From Neocallimastix lanati (nom. inval.) (Eukaryota; Neocallimastigomycota; Neocallimastigomycetes; Neocallimastigales; Neocallimastigaceae): a DNA stretch of 45,000 nt. The DNA is taken from the NCBI GenBank assembly GCA_016946835.1, contig JACVTC010000041.1:125001-170000 (forward strand), in the 5' to 3' direction. Under the pieces are notes generated by a model that saw only the letters and a list, made by a program, of their open reading frames with translations, ran no database searches and had not been told where the DNA came from. The translations under genes and the position numbers were made by a program. This document shows, piece after piece, positions 1 through 16,504 of this stretch. Every line of letters starts with the position of its first letter. Positions within the stretch are counted from its first letter, which is position 1.

Positions 1-324
1 ATTAAATTATAAAATAAAATTAATTCTAGTTAGTGATTAATCTAATTTGATTAAAATAATATTAATAATAATAATATATTATAATATATGTGAATTATTT
101 ATTATATTATTTTATGTTATTACATATTTGGAAATAATTATAAGTTATAATAAATAAATAAATAAATAAATAATAAATAAATAGTTTATTAATTAATGAA
201 TGAATAAATGAATGATTATAATAATTATAAAAAAATATATCAGTAGTAATTTGTAAATAATATGTTAATATATATAATATTTATAATTTGTTTTATATTT
301 ACATATATTTTAATTTATTGTATT

Positions 325-355
<31 letters not shown>

Positions 356-974
356 GGTGAAAAATCTTATTAAAAAAATATAAGAAAATTTTTATATTTT
401 TTTTTTATTTTTCTTCTTTTTCTTCATTGAATTAGTAAAGCTAAAATTTAAAAAATAGAATATATAATATTATTGTTGCTTAATTTGTATATTTTTTTTG
501 TTATTATTACTTTTTTTTTTTTTTAAAAAAATTATTTTAATTATAAATAATTAATTTTATTAATATATCTTTATCTTTTTTTTTTTCCTTTTTATTATTT
601 TCATATATTTATTTGTTGTGAAGATTTTATTATAAATAAATAATCTTCAAAAGGAAAAGAATATAAATAAACATATATAAATATAAAATTACTTTTTAGT
701 AATAATAATAAAAAATATATACATAAAAATTAATCAATAAAATAAATACATAAATTAATTAATTATTTATATATAGAAAATATATTTAAGTATAACATAT
801 TTTTTATTAATAATTAATTTTTTTTAAAAACATTCACAAAAAAAGTATAAAAATATATTTATATTTAATTCAATCAGTAATAATATATAATAAATTGAGC
901 TGAGCTATATTTGTTAAATTATTCAATAAGCAATTTAATAAAAGTAATAATAATCTTTTATTGATATATTTAAA

Positions 975-1028
<54 letters not shown>

Positions 1029-1523
1029 TAAAGATACTAATTACATTATTTTCTTAAATTAAATCAATCAATATATTATATATAAAATATATTTTTATAA
1101 AATAATTTTTGATATTTATAATATATTTTTATAAAAAAATATATATATAAAGAGATAACATTAAAAAAAACAATAAACAATTAATATACGCTTCCCCAAT
1201 AAAAAAAATTTTTTTTTTTATATCTTTTATAATTATTTATTTGAATAATTCTTTTCTTTTAAAATTTACATATTTGAAAAAGAAATTATAAAGAAAATAA
1301 TAAATTATAGTAGAACTCAAATACAATTTTTAAAATCTATAAATTACTACATAAATAATTCATATAAATATATACTATAGAAAAACTCTAAAATAAAAAA
1401 ATCCATATAAATATTTTTAGGATATAAAAATAAGAGTAATATAGAATAATAAATGAATAAAAAATAAACAACAGAAATCAATTTATAAAAGAAATCTAAT
1501 TAATTTAATTAAACCTAGAAAAA
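1..1523. other. AT-rich spacer, no gene seen
   Basis: This stretch consists almost entirely of A and T, with homopolymer runs and short TAAA/TAT repeats, including an uninterrupted poly-A run at about 983-1026. No open frame, splice-compatible exon or RNA-like element could be recognised. It presumably holds the 5' flank and promoter of the transporter gene starting at 1524, but no specific promoter motif stands out. Confidence 0.7.
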
Positions 1524-3314
1524 ATGTTCAACGCTAAAAAAGAATTAAAATATACTGTAGACCAGGCATTATATCAAATTGGATATGGACCATTTCAACA
1601 ATCTCAAGCAATGCTTTCATGTGCAGGAATAGGTATTTTAAATATATTTATATATATATTTAGAAATGTTATTAAATTTAAGTATTGCTATATACGTATA
1701 TATAAATTCATTTTATAAGGTTTAGGGTCATATCAAATAATTTCTTTTATAATAAATTTACCTGAATTTAAAAAAACAATTGAATTAAACAATAATAATG
1801 TAATATGGATAAATCCAATAATAGGATTATTTGTTGCACAAATGTGTGGAGGTGTATATTGGACATATATAGGAAATAAATATGGTAAGTTTTTAATAAA
1901 TTAACAGCGAAATATCTATTATTTTCCTTGATGGAAATTATGGAAGTATTAATTATTTTTTTTCTATTTTTTTAAAAAAAAAAATAGGTCGTAAAAGAGC
2001 ATCTTTGTATAGTGTATTACTTAATTTAATAAATCATATTGGCTTCTTTTTTATTCCATTATCCACTTTATGGATCAATATTTATGCGCTAATTTTAGGA
2101 TTTAGTATAGGTACAAATATTTCAACTGATATACAAATGTTTAATGATTTTACTTTATATCAAAAAATAAAGTCACAACATTTAATATGCATTCTATATT
2201 GGAAATTAATAAGTAGTAAGTGTTTTAATTCAAATATATAAACAGCTTATTATTTTTTTTCATCATTTAATTAATAAAATATTTATTTGATAATAATTAT
2301 TTATGTTAAAATACTTACATTTTATATAAATACTTTCATTAAAATAAAAAAGTTGCCGCATCCTTCCTTATATCGTTATTTTCCGTCTCAATGATGGAAT
2401 TTAAAGTGGGAAATATAATAAATACTGTATTAGTTTTATCTGTTTTATTATCAAGAGCAAGATGGCAACATGAATCTCCAAGATATTTAGTAAAGGAACA
2501 TCGTGTATATAGTGCTGCTGATACTCTTTATTTATTAGCAGAAAAAAATAAATCTGAATTGCCTTTGGGTTCACTTGATATGTATTCTAAAGAAACTACT
2601 ATTAATAAATATGAAGCTAATCCTTTGGAATGTTTTAAACCATCTGAACTTAAAAATAACTCTATATTTATTGCAATGACTTACAGCTTTTCATATACTA
2701 TGTTTACTATATTAAATAATATAGATAGTCTCGCTGAACAATATAAAGAAAGTTTTACAATATCATTATTAGCAATATTCTCTATTGTTATGGTAATTAC
2801 AGTAATAGCTATTTTTACAATATCACCATCTGTAATTTTACCATATAATAAAAATATTATGATTGTAACTTCTTTTTTGATGACAGTCATGATATTATTA
2901 TTTGGTATTTCGGATAATGGATTAATTGGTTCATTATCTTTAATAATAATGACAGTATCATTTTTTATATCAGCACTTTGTCTTATTATTCAAGCCATAA
3001 ATAATACATCTTCCAAATATAAGCTTTCAATTCTTTCTATGATTGGATATTGCTTAATATTTTCAGGTTTATCATCTACAATTATGAATGAACTATTAGG
3101 AAATTACTTTGAAGCTGATTATAGATTACATTTCTTGTTTTGTTCTTTTCTTACTGGTGTTGCAAACCTTTTAACTTTTAAAACAAGAAACTTTAATGAA
3201 ATTACCAGAATTATATCATTAAATGATTATGAAGAATTTGTACCAGATGAAAAGGATAAAATATATTATACTACAAATAAGAGATCATCCTATACATTAA
3301 AAATTAATTTATAA
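1524..3314 (+). CDS. SVOP/SV2-like major facilitator superfamily transporter (4 exons)
   Basis: Exons 1524-1632, 1720-1884, 1988-2215 and 2353-3314 join in frame (all introns phase 1) to a 487-residue protein. The N-terminus reads YTVDQALYQIGYGPFQ, the pre-TM1 motif of SVOP/SV2-type MFS proteins. The loop between TM2 and TM3 has the MFS signature, here GNKYGRKR (Asn in place of the usual Asp). TM4 is followed by GFSIGTNISTD, matching the SV2-family G-x-x-x-G-x-N-x-x-x-D pattern, and HESPRYLV at the middle loop matches PESPRWL. About twelve hydrophobic segments can be drawn, six on each side of the central loop. The ATG at 1524 is in an A-rich context and begins directly before the conserved motif. 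Substrate is unknown: family members carry organic ions, sugars or nucleotides. The family call is good; the second half is divergent. Confidence 0.8.
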
Positions 3315-3467
3315 ATCAAAATAAAAATAATTGAATTTTTTTAATGTATATCCTTAATTTTCTTTTCTTTTTTTTTTATTTTTATTTTTATTTATTTATT
3401 TATTTATTTTTATTTTGAAAAATAAAATAAAATAAAATAAAAATAAAAATAAAAATAAAAGAATAAT

Positions 3468-3515
<48 letters not shown>

Positions 3516-3862
3516 GAAGATATAATTAAATAAATTGAACATCTATATCTATTATTTTTCAAATATATACAATTGATATATATATATATATAAATTAAAC
3601 ATTTAAATTTTTTTTTTTAAATAAAAAAAAAAAATATAAAATAAAATAACATAAAATAAAATAAAAAATAAAAAAATAAAAAAAAAATAAAAAAATACTA
3701 GTAATAAAAATAATATACTTTTAAAAAAAATTTTTTTTTTATAGATGGGTTGATATAGTTATTCAATATCTTTTTTTTTTTTTTTTTTTTTTTTTTTTCT
3801 TGTTTTTATAACTTTAAATATTGTTTATTAGGGTTATAATATATGTAATACATTCCAACTAG

Positions 3863-3893
<31 letters not shown>

Positions 3894-4035
3894 TAAAATA
3901 AAAATAAAAAGTAAAAGTAAAAAGTATTAAATGTAAAAATTAAATATATACATTTATAAAACAAAAATAATTATTAAATGAAAATTTCAAAAGTTTTAGT
4001 TAACTTTTTTTTATTATAAAATAAAATAAAATAAA

Positions 4036-4086
<51 letters not shown>

Positions 4087-4129
4087 AAAAAGTAATAATA
4101 ACAATAATTTAATTATTATAATAATGAAA
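3315..4129. other. AT-rich spacer with microsatellites
   Basis: The 3' flank of the transporter contains a TAA trinucleotide repeat at about 3472-3514, TAAAA-type pentamer repeats (about 3419-3460 and 3640-3690) and long poly-T/poly-A runs at about 3771-3798, 3868-3892 and 4038-4084. No coding signal was seen. Confidence 0.7.
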
Positions 4130-5512
4130 AAGTCGTTAAAAAATAAAATCTTATACATGTCTATAGTTAAGTTATTCCTTAGGGACGTATCTCCTTATAT
4201 AGAGTTCTTTTGAGAGAAGACCATCTTAAATCTTGTGATGCCAGAGGTGATGGTAAAAATTCCAAGCATCATTCTTTGATAAAACTTCCTCAATATATAG
4301 TATTCGTTTTTTTGAGTGGACCACATACTTAGTTATTTACCATAAATGAACATTTTATTAATAGTTAGTTTATTGGTTTCAAAGGATTTAATTATTTTTT
4401 ATAGGTGCTTTTTTTTTTGAGTTGAGTTGAGTTGAGTTGAGTTGAGTTGACTACTCAATTAGATACAGGTCATTATTTTTTCTATTCATTGTTCGTAATC
4501 TATAATAAATATATATATTATTATGATCTCATCCTTTATTTAGTATCTTTGTGTTATTTTATGTGAAGTCATACATCTTTTTAAAAAAAATTTTTTTTTT
4601 TTTTAATTACCTTACCAAAACAGATTAACTTTTTAAATTCTTTTATTTGTGAACTTTAATTTAACATTGAAGATGTTTATTCTTTTCAATTAAAATAATT
4701 ATTGAAGAATTTCATTAATTAATGTAGGATTAAAAATTAATTTAAAGGTAAAAACTGATAGAATCTTTAAATATATATTTGAGAATGAAATTTATTAAAC
4801 CTGAACAATTTGGTTTTCATAATCTTAAAAAAATGTATGAGTCCCTATATTTCTATCAAATTAAATAATGAGTTCACATATGTAACCTTCTAGGATTTTA
4901 AAAGACTTTAGATTCAGTACCTATTTTTAATATTTTAACTAAATTGTTTCATCTCGGTATTCGTGGTAAAAGTTTTAATTTCCTCTCTAATCTGTATTTA
5001 TTTTCTAAAGCACTTGCTCGACTTGCTCGTTTTCTTGATATACTTTTATATGATTTTGATATTTATTTATCGTAGGGTACATCAAGGGGGGCCCCCTTTC
5101 ACCTATTCCTATTTTATTTAATTTATTCATAAATGATGTTTTGGATAACTGTTAGTATTGGAAAATAAAAATTACTGTGGTGGTTTAATTGCAAATGATA
5201 TTGCTTTAATTGCTTCCAGTAAAATAAAAATAGCTTCACTTCTTCGTTATGCCATTAAATAAGCTGATAAGAGTAAAATGTCATTTGGAATAAATAAATA
5301 TGCAATTATAGTATATTAAGCCTCTTAACTTTATTCAATCTCTTTTTTTTTTTTTTTTTTTTTTTGTAAATCCTACCTTTCATCTTGTATGTATTCTATT
5401 CCTAAGGTTTCATGTTATACTTAACCTATTTCTAATATACAGTCTAAAGTTTGGAAGTCTTTATTTTCATTTTCTAATTTTTTAATGAATAACAAAGTAA
5501 ATTTATAATTTA

Positions 5513-5547
<35 letters not shown>

Positions 5548-5940
5548 ATGTTTAACAGTCTTATATTATCAATAAAACCCTAAAACTCTTCATTTATACC
5601 CCTTTACTTGGTTCTAATAAAATTTGTACAAGGAGTATTCAATATTTAATAAATACTAATATATAATGATATCTTGGCTCATTTCATTATATCAATAAAG
5701 AAATCAATAAATCAAAATATTTATTATCTTGCAAAGATTCGATTTAAAAGAAATCCTACTATTAGTACCTATGCCCTTTCTCGAAGGCACTTATATTTTC
5801 CTAATTGATGCTTTCTGTGGGTCAATGCAAACTAAATAATTCTCTAAAATGGATAAAATCTAATTGCATCATTAAATATTTTATTAAAGATATTTTTTAC
5901 TATGCGGAAGTATTCTTGGGATTAAAAAATTTTTGTACTT
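4130..5940 (+). pseudogene. Decayed non-LTR (LINE-type) retrotransposon, reverse transcriptase region
   Basis: This block is visibly richer in G and C than its surroundings and reads as a broken LINE-type reverse transcriptase. FIKPEQFGF (about 4789-4815) is the RT N-terminal motif. A D-F-K...D-S-V-P motif A lies at about 4894-4925 and needs one frameshift. GTSRGAP followed by SPIPILFNLFINDV (about 5076-5143) is motif B. GLIANDIALIAS (about 5180-5216) is motif C, with Asn where the first catalytic Asp of the A/F-A-D-D box should be. Downstream, a thumb/C-terminal-like stretch containing SKVWKSLFSFSNFLMNNK (about 5446-5500) and KRNPTISTYALSR (about 5748-5786) continues the homology in several frames. 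Multiple stops, frameshifts and the lost catalytic residue make it inactive. The extent upstream of 4700 is inferred from composition only. Confidence 0.75.
4419..4450. repeat. GAGTT pentanucleotide tandem repeat
   Basis: About six perfect copies of a GAGTT/GTTGA unit sit between a poly-T run and the reverse-transcriptase remnant, inside the same GC-richer block. The unit is unlike the pure A/T repeats elsewhere in the window. Confidence 0.9.
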
Positions 5941-6330
5941 TTTAATATATATATATATATATCTAATTTACATATTTTATATTTTATATTTTTATAAATG
6001 TAATTTGTAATTTATTAATTTTTATTTTATTATTTTTTTTTATGATAATCATACAATTCTAAAATATATATAAAATATAATATAGTAGAAAATCTCCATT
6101 AAAATAATTTTTTAAAACAGACTATTAAGAAGTATTATTTGAATTGTCTCACAAATTGGTATTGAATATTATTTAATACCAAATTATATAAAATTAAAAG
6201 TAAAACTATATATTTGAGTTAAGTAAATTTCAAAAATATTTTAAAAAACATATTATTTTTATATACATATATATTTTTTTAGAAAATACAAAAAAAGAAA
6301 AAAAGAAATAAAGAATTGATATTTTTATTA
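5941..6330. other. AT-rich spacer
   Basis: An A/T-only spacer separates the retroelement remnant from the 3' end of the sorting nexin gene. It includes a TA dinucleotide run at about 5944-5961. Nothing coding is recognised. It should hold the transcription terminator of the minus-strand gene. Confidence 0.6.
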
Positions 6331-6438
6331 TTATTTCTGTTCTAAATTTTCTAATAACTTATCAAAAAGATCTTTATTCTTGTTAAGTAATAAAATATAT
6401 AAAAATAAAATTAAAATAATTATAAAAATTATATAATT

Positions 6439-6473
<35 letters not shown>

Positions 6474-7696
6474 ATTGATATTAATTTTATTAGAATTGTA
6501 AATTTATAAATTTATATATATTTATTTTTTTTATTTTATTTTTTTTTTTTTCAACAAAAAAAAAATATAAAAATAAAAAAAAAGAGAAATAATAATGATA
6601 ATAAATAAATAAATAATATACCCTTTGAAAGAATTCCGCTTGAATATTAATATAATTATTAAGATATTTAAGGAAATCTATAATTTGGTATTTATTGAAA
6701 TGTTCAATTTCATTTGCCACAACTTTATCAAACATTTTAGAATCTTTTTCACTATTTTCTACTTTATTTTTAAGCTTAATTTTATTTTTATTTATTTTTT
6801 TTATTAAATGATTATTTTTATTTATTAATAAATTAAAAAAAAAAAAATATTAAAATTAATACTTTTCTATTATATTTATATTAACTTCTATTTTTATATT
6901 TATTCTTATTTTTTTTTCTTTAATAATTAATTATTATTACCACATCAATCTTCTCTTCTAATTTTTCCATACTTTCTTTTCTATGTAGATTTAGGTTAGC
7001 ACCTTTCATTTTATTATATACACGATCTATAAATGGAATAACACCTGATAATTCATATTCTGGATCATTTTTTAAATTTTTTAATTCATCATCACAGAAT
7101 TTTAAACTTTCATGATATTCTTTTTTACTCTTTTGTTTTTTATCCCTAACTTGAAGAATATTCTATTTTATTATTATTATTACCATTTTTAAAAGCCGAT
7201 TAATATTTTATTATCACATTTTTTTATAATAATAATATTAATATTATTTTTTATTTTTATTTTTAATTTACCTTATATGATTTACAATAATTAATATAAT
7301 TAATATTTTTTTCATTTAATAATTTTTCTTTATTAGCCTATTTTATTATTATATGTATGTATATATATTAAATTTCCATTTTTTTTTTTTTTTTTTTTTT
7401 TTTATTTTTATTTATATTATTATTATTTATTTTTATTTATTTAATGTTATTTAATATTATTATTTAATTTATTTTCATTTTTACCTTTTCAGTAACATTA
7501 TCAGAAAAGTTTCTAAAAGTATTTGAAATTTCATTAACAATTATTCCTAAATCTGGATCAAAATCTCCAAATTTTTCTATTGTCTTTGCATATTCGTTTA
7601 TATTCATTGCCATAACTTATATATATATATATATTAAAAGTATTTATTAAATTTGATATTTAATATTTAAATAATAATAATAATAATAATAATTAC

Positions 7697-7760
<64 letters not shown>

Positions 7761-8483
7761 TAATAATATACAAATATTTACAGTTTTCATGCTTAATCTT
7801 TTCTGTATGTAATTTTTGAATATTCTTTAAAGTAGTTTCCATAAATTCTATTTTTTTTTTAGCATTATTGAAATTTTCTTCAGTATAATTATTATTGTTA
7901 CTAACATTGACAGACGAATCTTTTTCTGTAACATTATTCTTTTTGCTTTTAGCTTGTTCTTTTATTTTTGACTAAATATATATTTACATATAATATTTAT
8001 TAATAAATTATATATTATTTATTTTATAATTTACCATTTAATGATTTTAAATAAAATAAAATAAAATTACCATATCAGAGGTTTCTAAAAATATTCTTAA
8101 TATATCGCTATTTCTAAAAATTGAATGTCTTGCAATATACTTCATATATATATCCAATGAAGAACGTCTTTTTTCAACGAAATTTGGATCAAAATGATCA
8201 TTTTTAATAAGTGATTCTATTAAATATATTAAAAAAATAAAAAAATAAAAATAATTAAATTTAAATATTAAATAACTCATAGTAAAAAATAAAAGAAAAA
8301 ATTTTAATAATTTTATAATTATAACAATAAAAGTTTAGTTTTATATATTTATTATAATTTTTAATAAAATTTACTAAAATTATTTTTTTCTGGAAATGGT
8401 GGGAGGACTGAAGAAGGATAGGCACTTTTAAGTGCATTATGAAGCATAAGAAAATCACTATAGCGATGTCTTCTTTGATGTTT
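6331..8483 (-). CDS. PX-BAR sorting nexin, 5' end not found (8 exons visible)
   Basis: Minus-strand exons 8483-8375, 8216-8071, 7971-7782, 7615-7485, 7337-7272, 7162-6941, 6774-6622 and 6378-6331 join in frame to 354 residues ending in TAA. The first visible residues KHQRRHRYSDF are the core of a PX domain (the R-R/H-Y-S-D-F strand that contacts PI3P), followed by YPSSVLPPFPEK and DPNFVEKRRSSLD, the remaining PX signatures. The rest is charged, helical and about 260 residues long, with FGDFDPDLG near its start and EIEHFNKYQIIDFLKYLNNY near its end, as in SNX-BAR proteins (Vps5/SNX1, Snx4/Atg24). Such proteins bind endosomal PI3P and curve membranes for cargo retrieval. The PX start (first beta strands) and the initiator Met are missing. 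Upstream lie a long TTA repeat and an apparent insertion, so the gene is either 5'-truncated or has a distant first exon. The paralogue cannot be decided. Confidence 0.82.
7668..7762. repeat. AAT/TAA microsatellite in a sorting-nexin intron
   Basis: An interrupted AAT repeat fills most of the intron between the third and fourth visible exons (7781-7616). It is noncoding. Confidence 0.9.
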
Positions 8484-8535
8484 CTTTTGTTTATTATTTT
8501 TTTTTTTTATTTTTTTATTTTTTAAAAAAGTTTAT

Positions 8536-8878
<343 letters not shown>

Positions 8879-8945
8879 TAATAGTATTTAATATTATAAT
8901 TATTATATGATTTAATAATATTATATATAAATTAAAAAAAAAAAA

Positions 8946-9200
8946 AAATGGCAAGCAAGCAATACAAACCCAGGTAAAATTTAGTTTCACTTTTTTTTTT
9001 TTTTTTTTTTTTTTACTTCCGGAATACCGCCCTTTAGCCCCAGTCAAGACATGGGAAGATTAAAGTAGTCACAAAACACTTCGGTATGCTTTCTCATAGG
9101 GGGATATAGTCCCTGCTGAACGGTCTTATCGAGTGTTCAGCAATGGCACTTATATATGCATATTATTGTTGAAAATTTTCTAGTATGCATTTTCTCGAAG
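8946..9200 (-). mobile_element. GC-richer island with poly(A)-tail geometry, probable truncated retroposon
   Basis: This island stands out from A/T-only flanks. Read on the minus strand, a G/C-containing stretch ends near 9015 and is followed by an A run of about 27 (poly-T at about 8991-9014 on the plus strand), the layout of a retroposed 3' end with a tail. A short inverted repeat, GCTGAAC...GTTCAGC, lies at about 9114-9142. No protein motif could be recognised. Identity is inferred from composition and tail geometry only; a noncoding RNA or a fragment of a larger element is possible. Confidence 0.4.
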
Positions 9201-9817
9201 TACCATGAAAAAATTTACACTAGAAAAAAGATATTATCCAGAAAATTTTTCAGTTGGATACAACAACACAAAAAAAAAAAATAATAATATGTTGATACAA
9301 TATAAAATTTGTAATTCATTAATGTATAAATTTTTGTATTACTTAACATATATGTTATATATACACTTCTTAAAAATAATGTTTTATTTTAATTTTAATT
9401 ATTAATATAAATTTGTTGGTAAAATATGATTTATATATATACCTAATTGATTTAAAAAATTTAAAGTTTTACTGTATCTTTGAATGAATGGACAATATTT
9501 AATATTTAAAATTTTTTAAAAATTAAAAAGATAAAAAAAGATTTTTATGAATATAAAGAAATTTATATTAACAACCTAATCTAATTTTTAAATTTTTATT
9601 ATTTATTATTTTTTATTTTTTTTTTATATATATATATTTTTTTGTATATTCTTTTATTAAAATTTTGTGTTTTAAGTATATTGAAAATTACATTAAAATA
9701 TAAATAATATTAATATTAGATTTAAACTATTATTTATATATACACTTTTATAATTATCGAAATATCAGAAAAAATAATAGCTATGTCAAGTTACTATTAC
9801 AATTAAATTTTAAAAAG
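9201..9817. other. AT-rich spacer between divergent genes
   Basis: The upstream flank of the LRR gene. A short frame at 9205-9405 (+) is Asn/Lys/Tyr-rich and shows no family features, so it is not called. The promoter of the LRR gene should lie here, but no motif is convincing. Confidence 0.6.
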
Positions 9818-14666
<4,849 letters not shown>

Positions 14667-14857
14667 ATAAAATCAAATAATTAAGATAATATTTATTTAT
14701 AATAATTAACACATATTATTATAATTCTTATTCATTACATGTTTTTTTTTTTTTTTTTTTTTTTTTTAGACAATAAATTTTGTTTAATAATATTTACAAA
14801 AAAATACACGAAAATATAATATATGAGTTTTTTTACACTAATATTAAAAAACTATAT
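14667..14857. other. 3' flank of the LRR gene
   Basis: Short AT-rich spacer containing a poly-T run at about 14742-14767. Nothing else is recognised. Confidence 0.6.
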
Positions 14858-15835
14858 TATGTTTCGAGGACGAAATGGCCTCTAAACCTTTCTATTCATC
14901 AATGATAATTCCATGTGAATAGAAATTATCAGTTAAATCTATATCAGAATTTCTTCTTTACCTTATCGTTTCGACATCGATACTCTTGTCAACGAAAGGT
15001 TTAATGGTAATCAAATTGATCATAGTGTAAAAATCACTAATCACAATAAGCATAATTTTAAGAATTCTTCACGATATACCAGTTTGCTTTTTACTTAAGG
15101 CATCAAATTTAAATCAGATTTAATTCATCCAAGAGAAAAAAATTCCAAGAGAAAATTGTAAATATTTTAGAGGGAGACGTTGAATAAATTTTTTAAAACC
15201 AAATTTAAACATCTTATACTTAATCGATATAATCACATGAGTACTTATATAATGAACATTTTCCCAGTAAAACTTTTGTATTTTTCCAGGAAGTTTATTA
15301 TTGTGTTTGTGTATTGTTAATCTACGTGCAATTTTTAATTCATGAACAATATGAAAGTGTTGGTATATTTTTGATTAAATGAGAAATAATACAAGAAGAC
15401 TTTTTCCACTTTTTAAAGCATCAAATGAATATATCAAATTTTTAAATCTAGTTATCCTGATATTCCTCTTAATACTAATAATATAATAGAAATACTCCAG
15501 TATTCTTTGGAGTTATTACAGAATGTTTGAAAATTAGATAAACCACTTCTAAGCATAAAATTTTTAACCATTTTGTAAAATAAATGCTTTTCATGAAATA
15601 ATTTCTTAATATAAGCAAGGTAATGGAACGCTGAACCCCATAGATCTTTAGGAAATCTTGCTTGAATTTCATTACATACTTCATTGGCTGTAACAAAAGG
15701 TTTCTTTACCATTGCGTTAGAATTAAGCATGTAAATTTAATATGAGAGAAAAATACTTCATGTTTATCCCTGAAAATTTGACTAGATCATTTAACTTTCC
15801 TACCAGAAAGAGGCGAAGTAATATTAATACATGAA
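14858..15835 (-). pseudogene. Decayed Tc1/mariner-like DNA transposon, transposase remnant
   Basis: This block is richer in G and C than its surroundings. On the minus strand from about 15832 it reads SPLSGRK, then after stops and frameshifts RDKHEVFFSHIKF, then from 15730 VTANEVCNEIQARFPK and HLFYKMVKNFMLRSGLSN. These resemble the helix-turn-helix linker (GRPRK-type), the second DNA-binding helices and the K-K-P-x-L-x-x-x-N stretch before the first catalytic Asp of Tc1-family transposases. The first Asp region after EYWSIS is frameshifted, and the remaining DDE motifs could not be found. Terminal inverted repeats were not recognised. The family call rests on a few short motifs; another cut-and-paste family is possible. 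It is certainly non-functional. Confidence 0.55.
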
Positions 15836-15981
15836 AATAATATTTATTCTTTTATTATTATGATGTATATTATTATATTGTTTCTTTATATATGATATAT
15901 ATTATTAAACTCAAAATTTTAATTGACACAATAATTTTCAATTAATTTATTTATCACTTTTATTAATTATTTTCATTTTTC

Positions 15982-16026
<45 letters not shown>

Positions 16027-16504
16027 ATTCATATCTAATTCTATTTTAATTTTTAATTTTTATTAATTTTTTTTTTTCACTTTTTAATTATTTAAAATAC
16101 TTTTTAAATTTGATTTAAAATATATATAATTTATTACGTAAGAAAAATAAATGAAATTAAATGAAATTAAATAAAATTAAAAACATAATAATAAATAAAA
16201 AAATTTTTTTTTTTTTTTTTTTTTTGAAATATTAAGAAGCTTTTATTATTAATTATCAATGATATGGTATTCTATAAAATTCTAATAATTTTTTATTACT
16301 ATTATTATTATATTATTATTAATATCCTTTACAAAAATTTTAATAAATTCTAGTAGTTAAAATTAAATATAAAAAAATTTTTATGATTAAGTTGAAAAAA
16401 AAAAAAAAAAAAAAAAAAATAGGTTTTGATTAAAACAATTTATAAATATTATGATTATTTTTTAAAAAATTTTTTCTTCTTTTAATAAATTAATTTATTT
16501 AAAT
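15836..16504. other. AT-rich spacer, 3' side of RPA2
   Basis: An A/T spacer with poly-A at about 15986-16023, poly-T at about 16204-16225 and poly-A at about 16395-16419. It separates the transposon remnant from the RPA2 stop codon. No coding signal. Confidence 0.65.

Noticed and set aside
2681-2890. Minus-strand frame inside the transporter gene
   Set aside because: Antisense shadow of the last exon of the MFS gene.
9205-9405. Plus-strand 66-codon frame next to the GC island
   Set aside because: Low-complexity Lys/Tyr/Phe/Asn composition, no motif, no plausible neighbours to splice to.
9430-9500. Minus-strand stretch reading YCPFIQRYSKTLNFLNQL followed by a GT, considered as a missing 5' exon of the sorting nexin
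   Set aside because: It does not resemble the start of a PX domain and has no upstream ATG or clear acceptor; too short to support.
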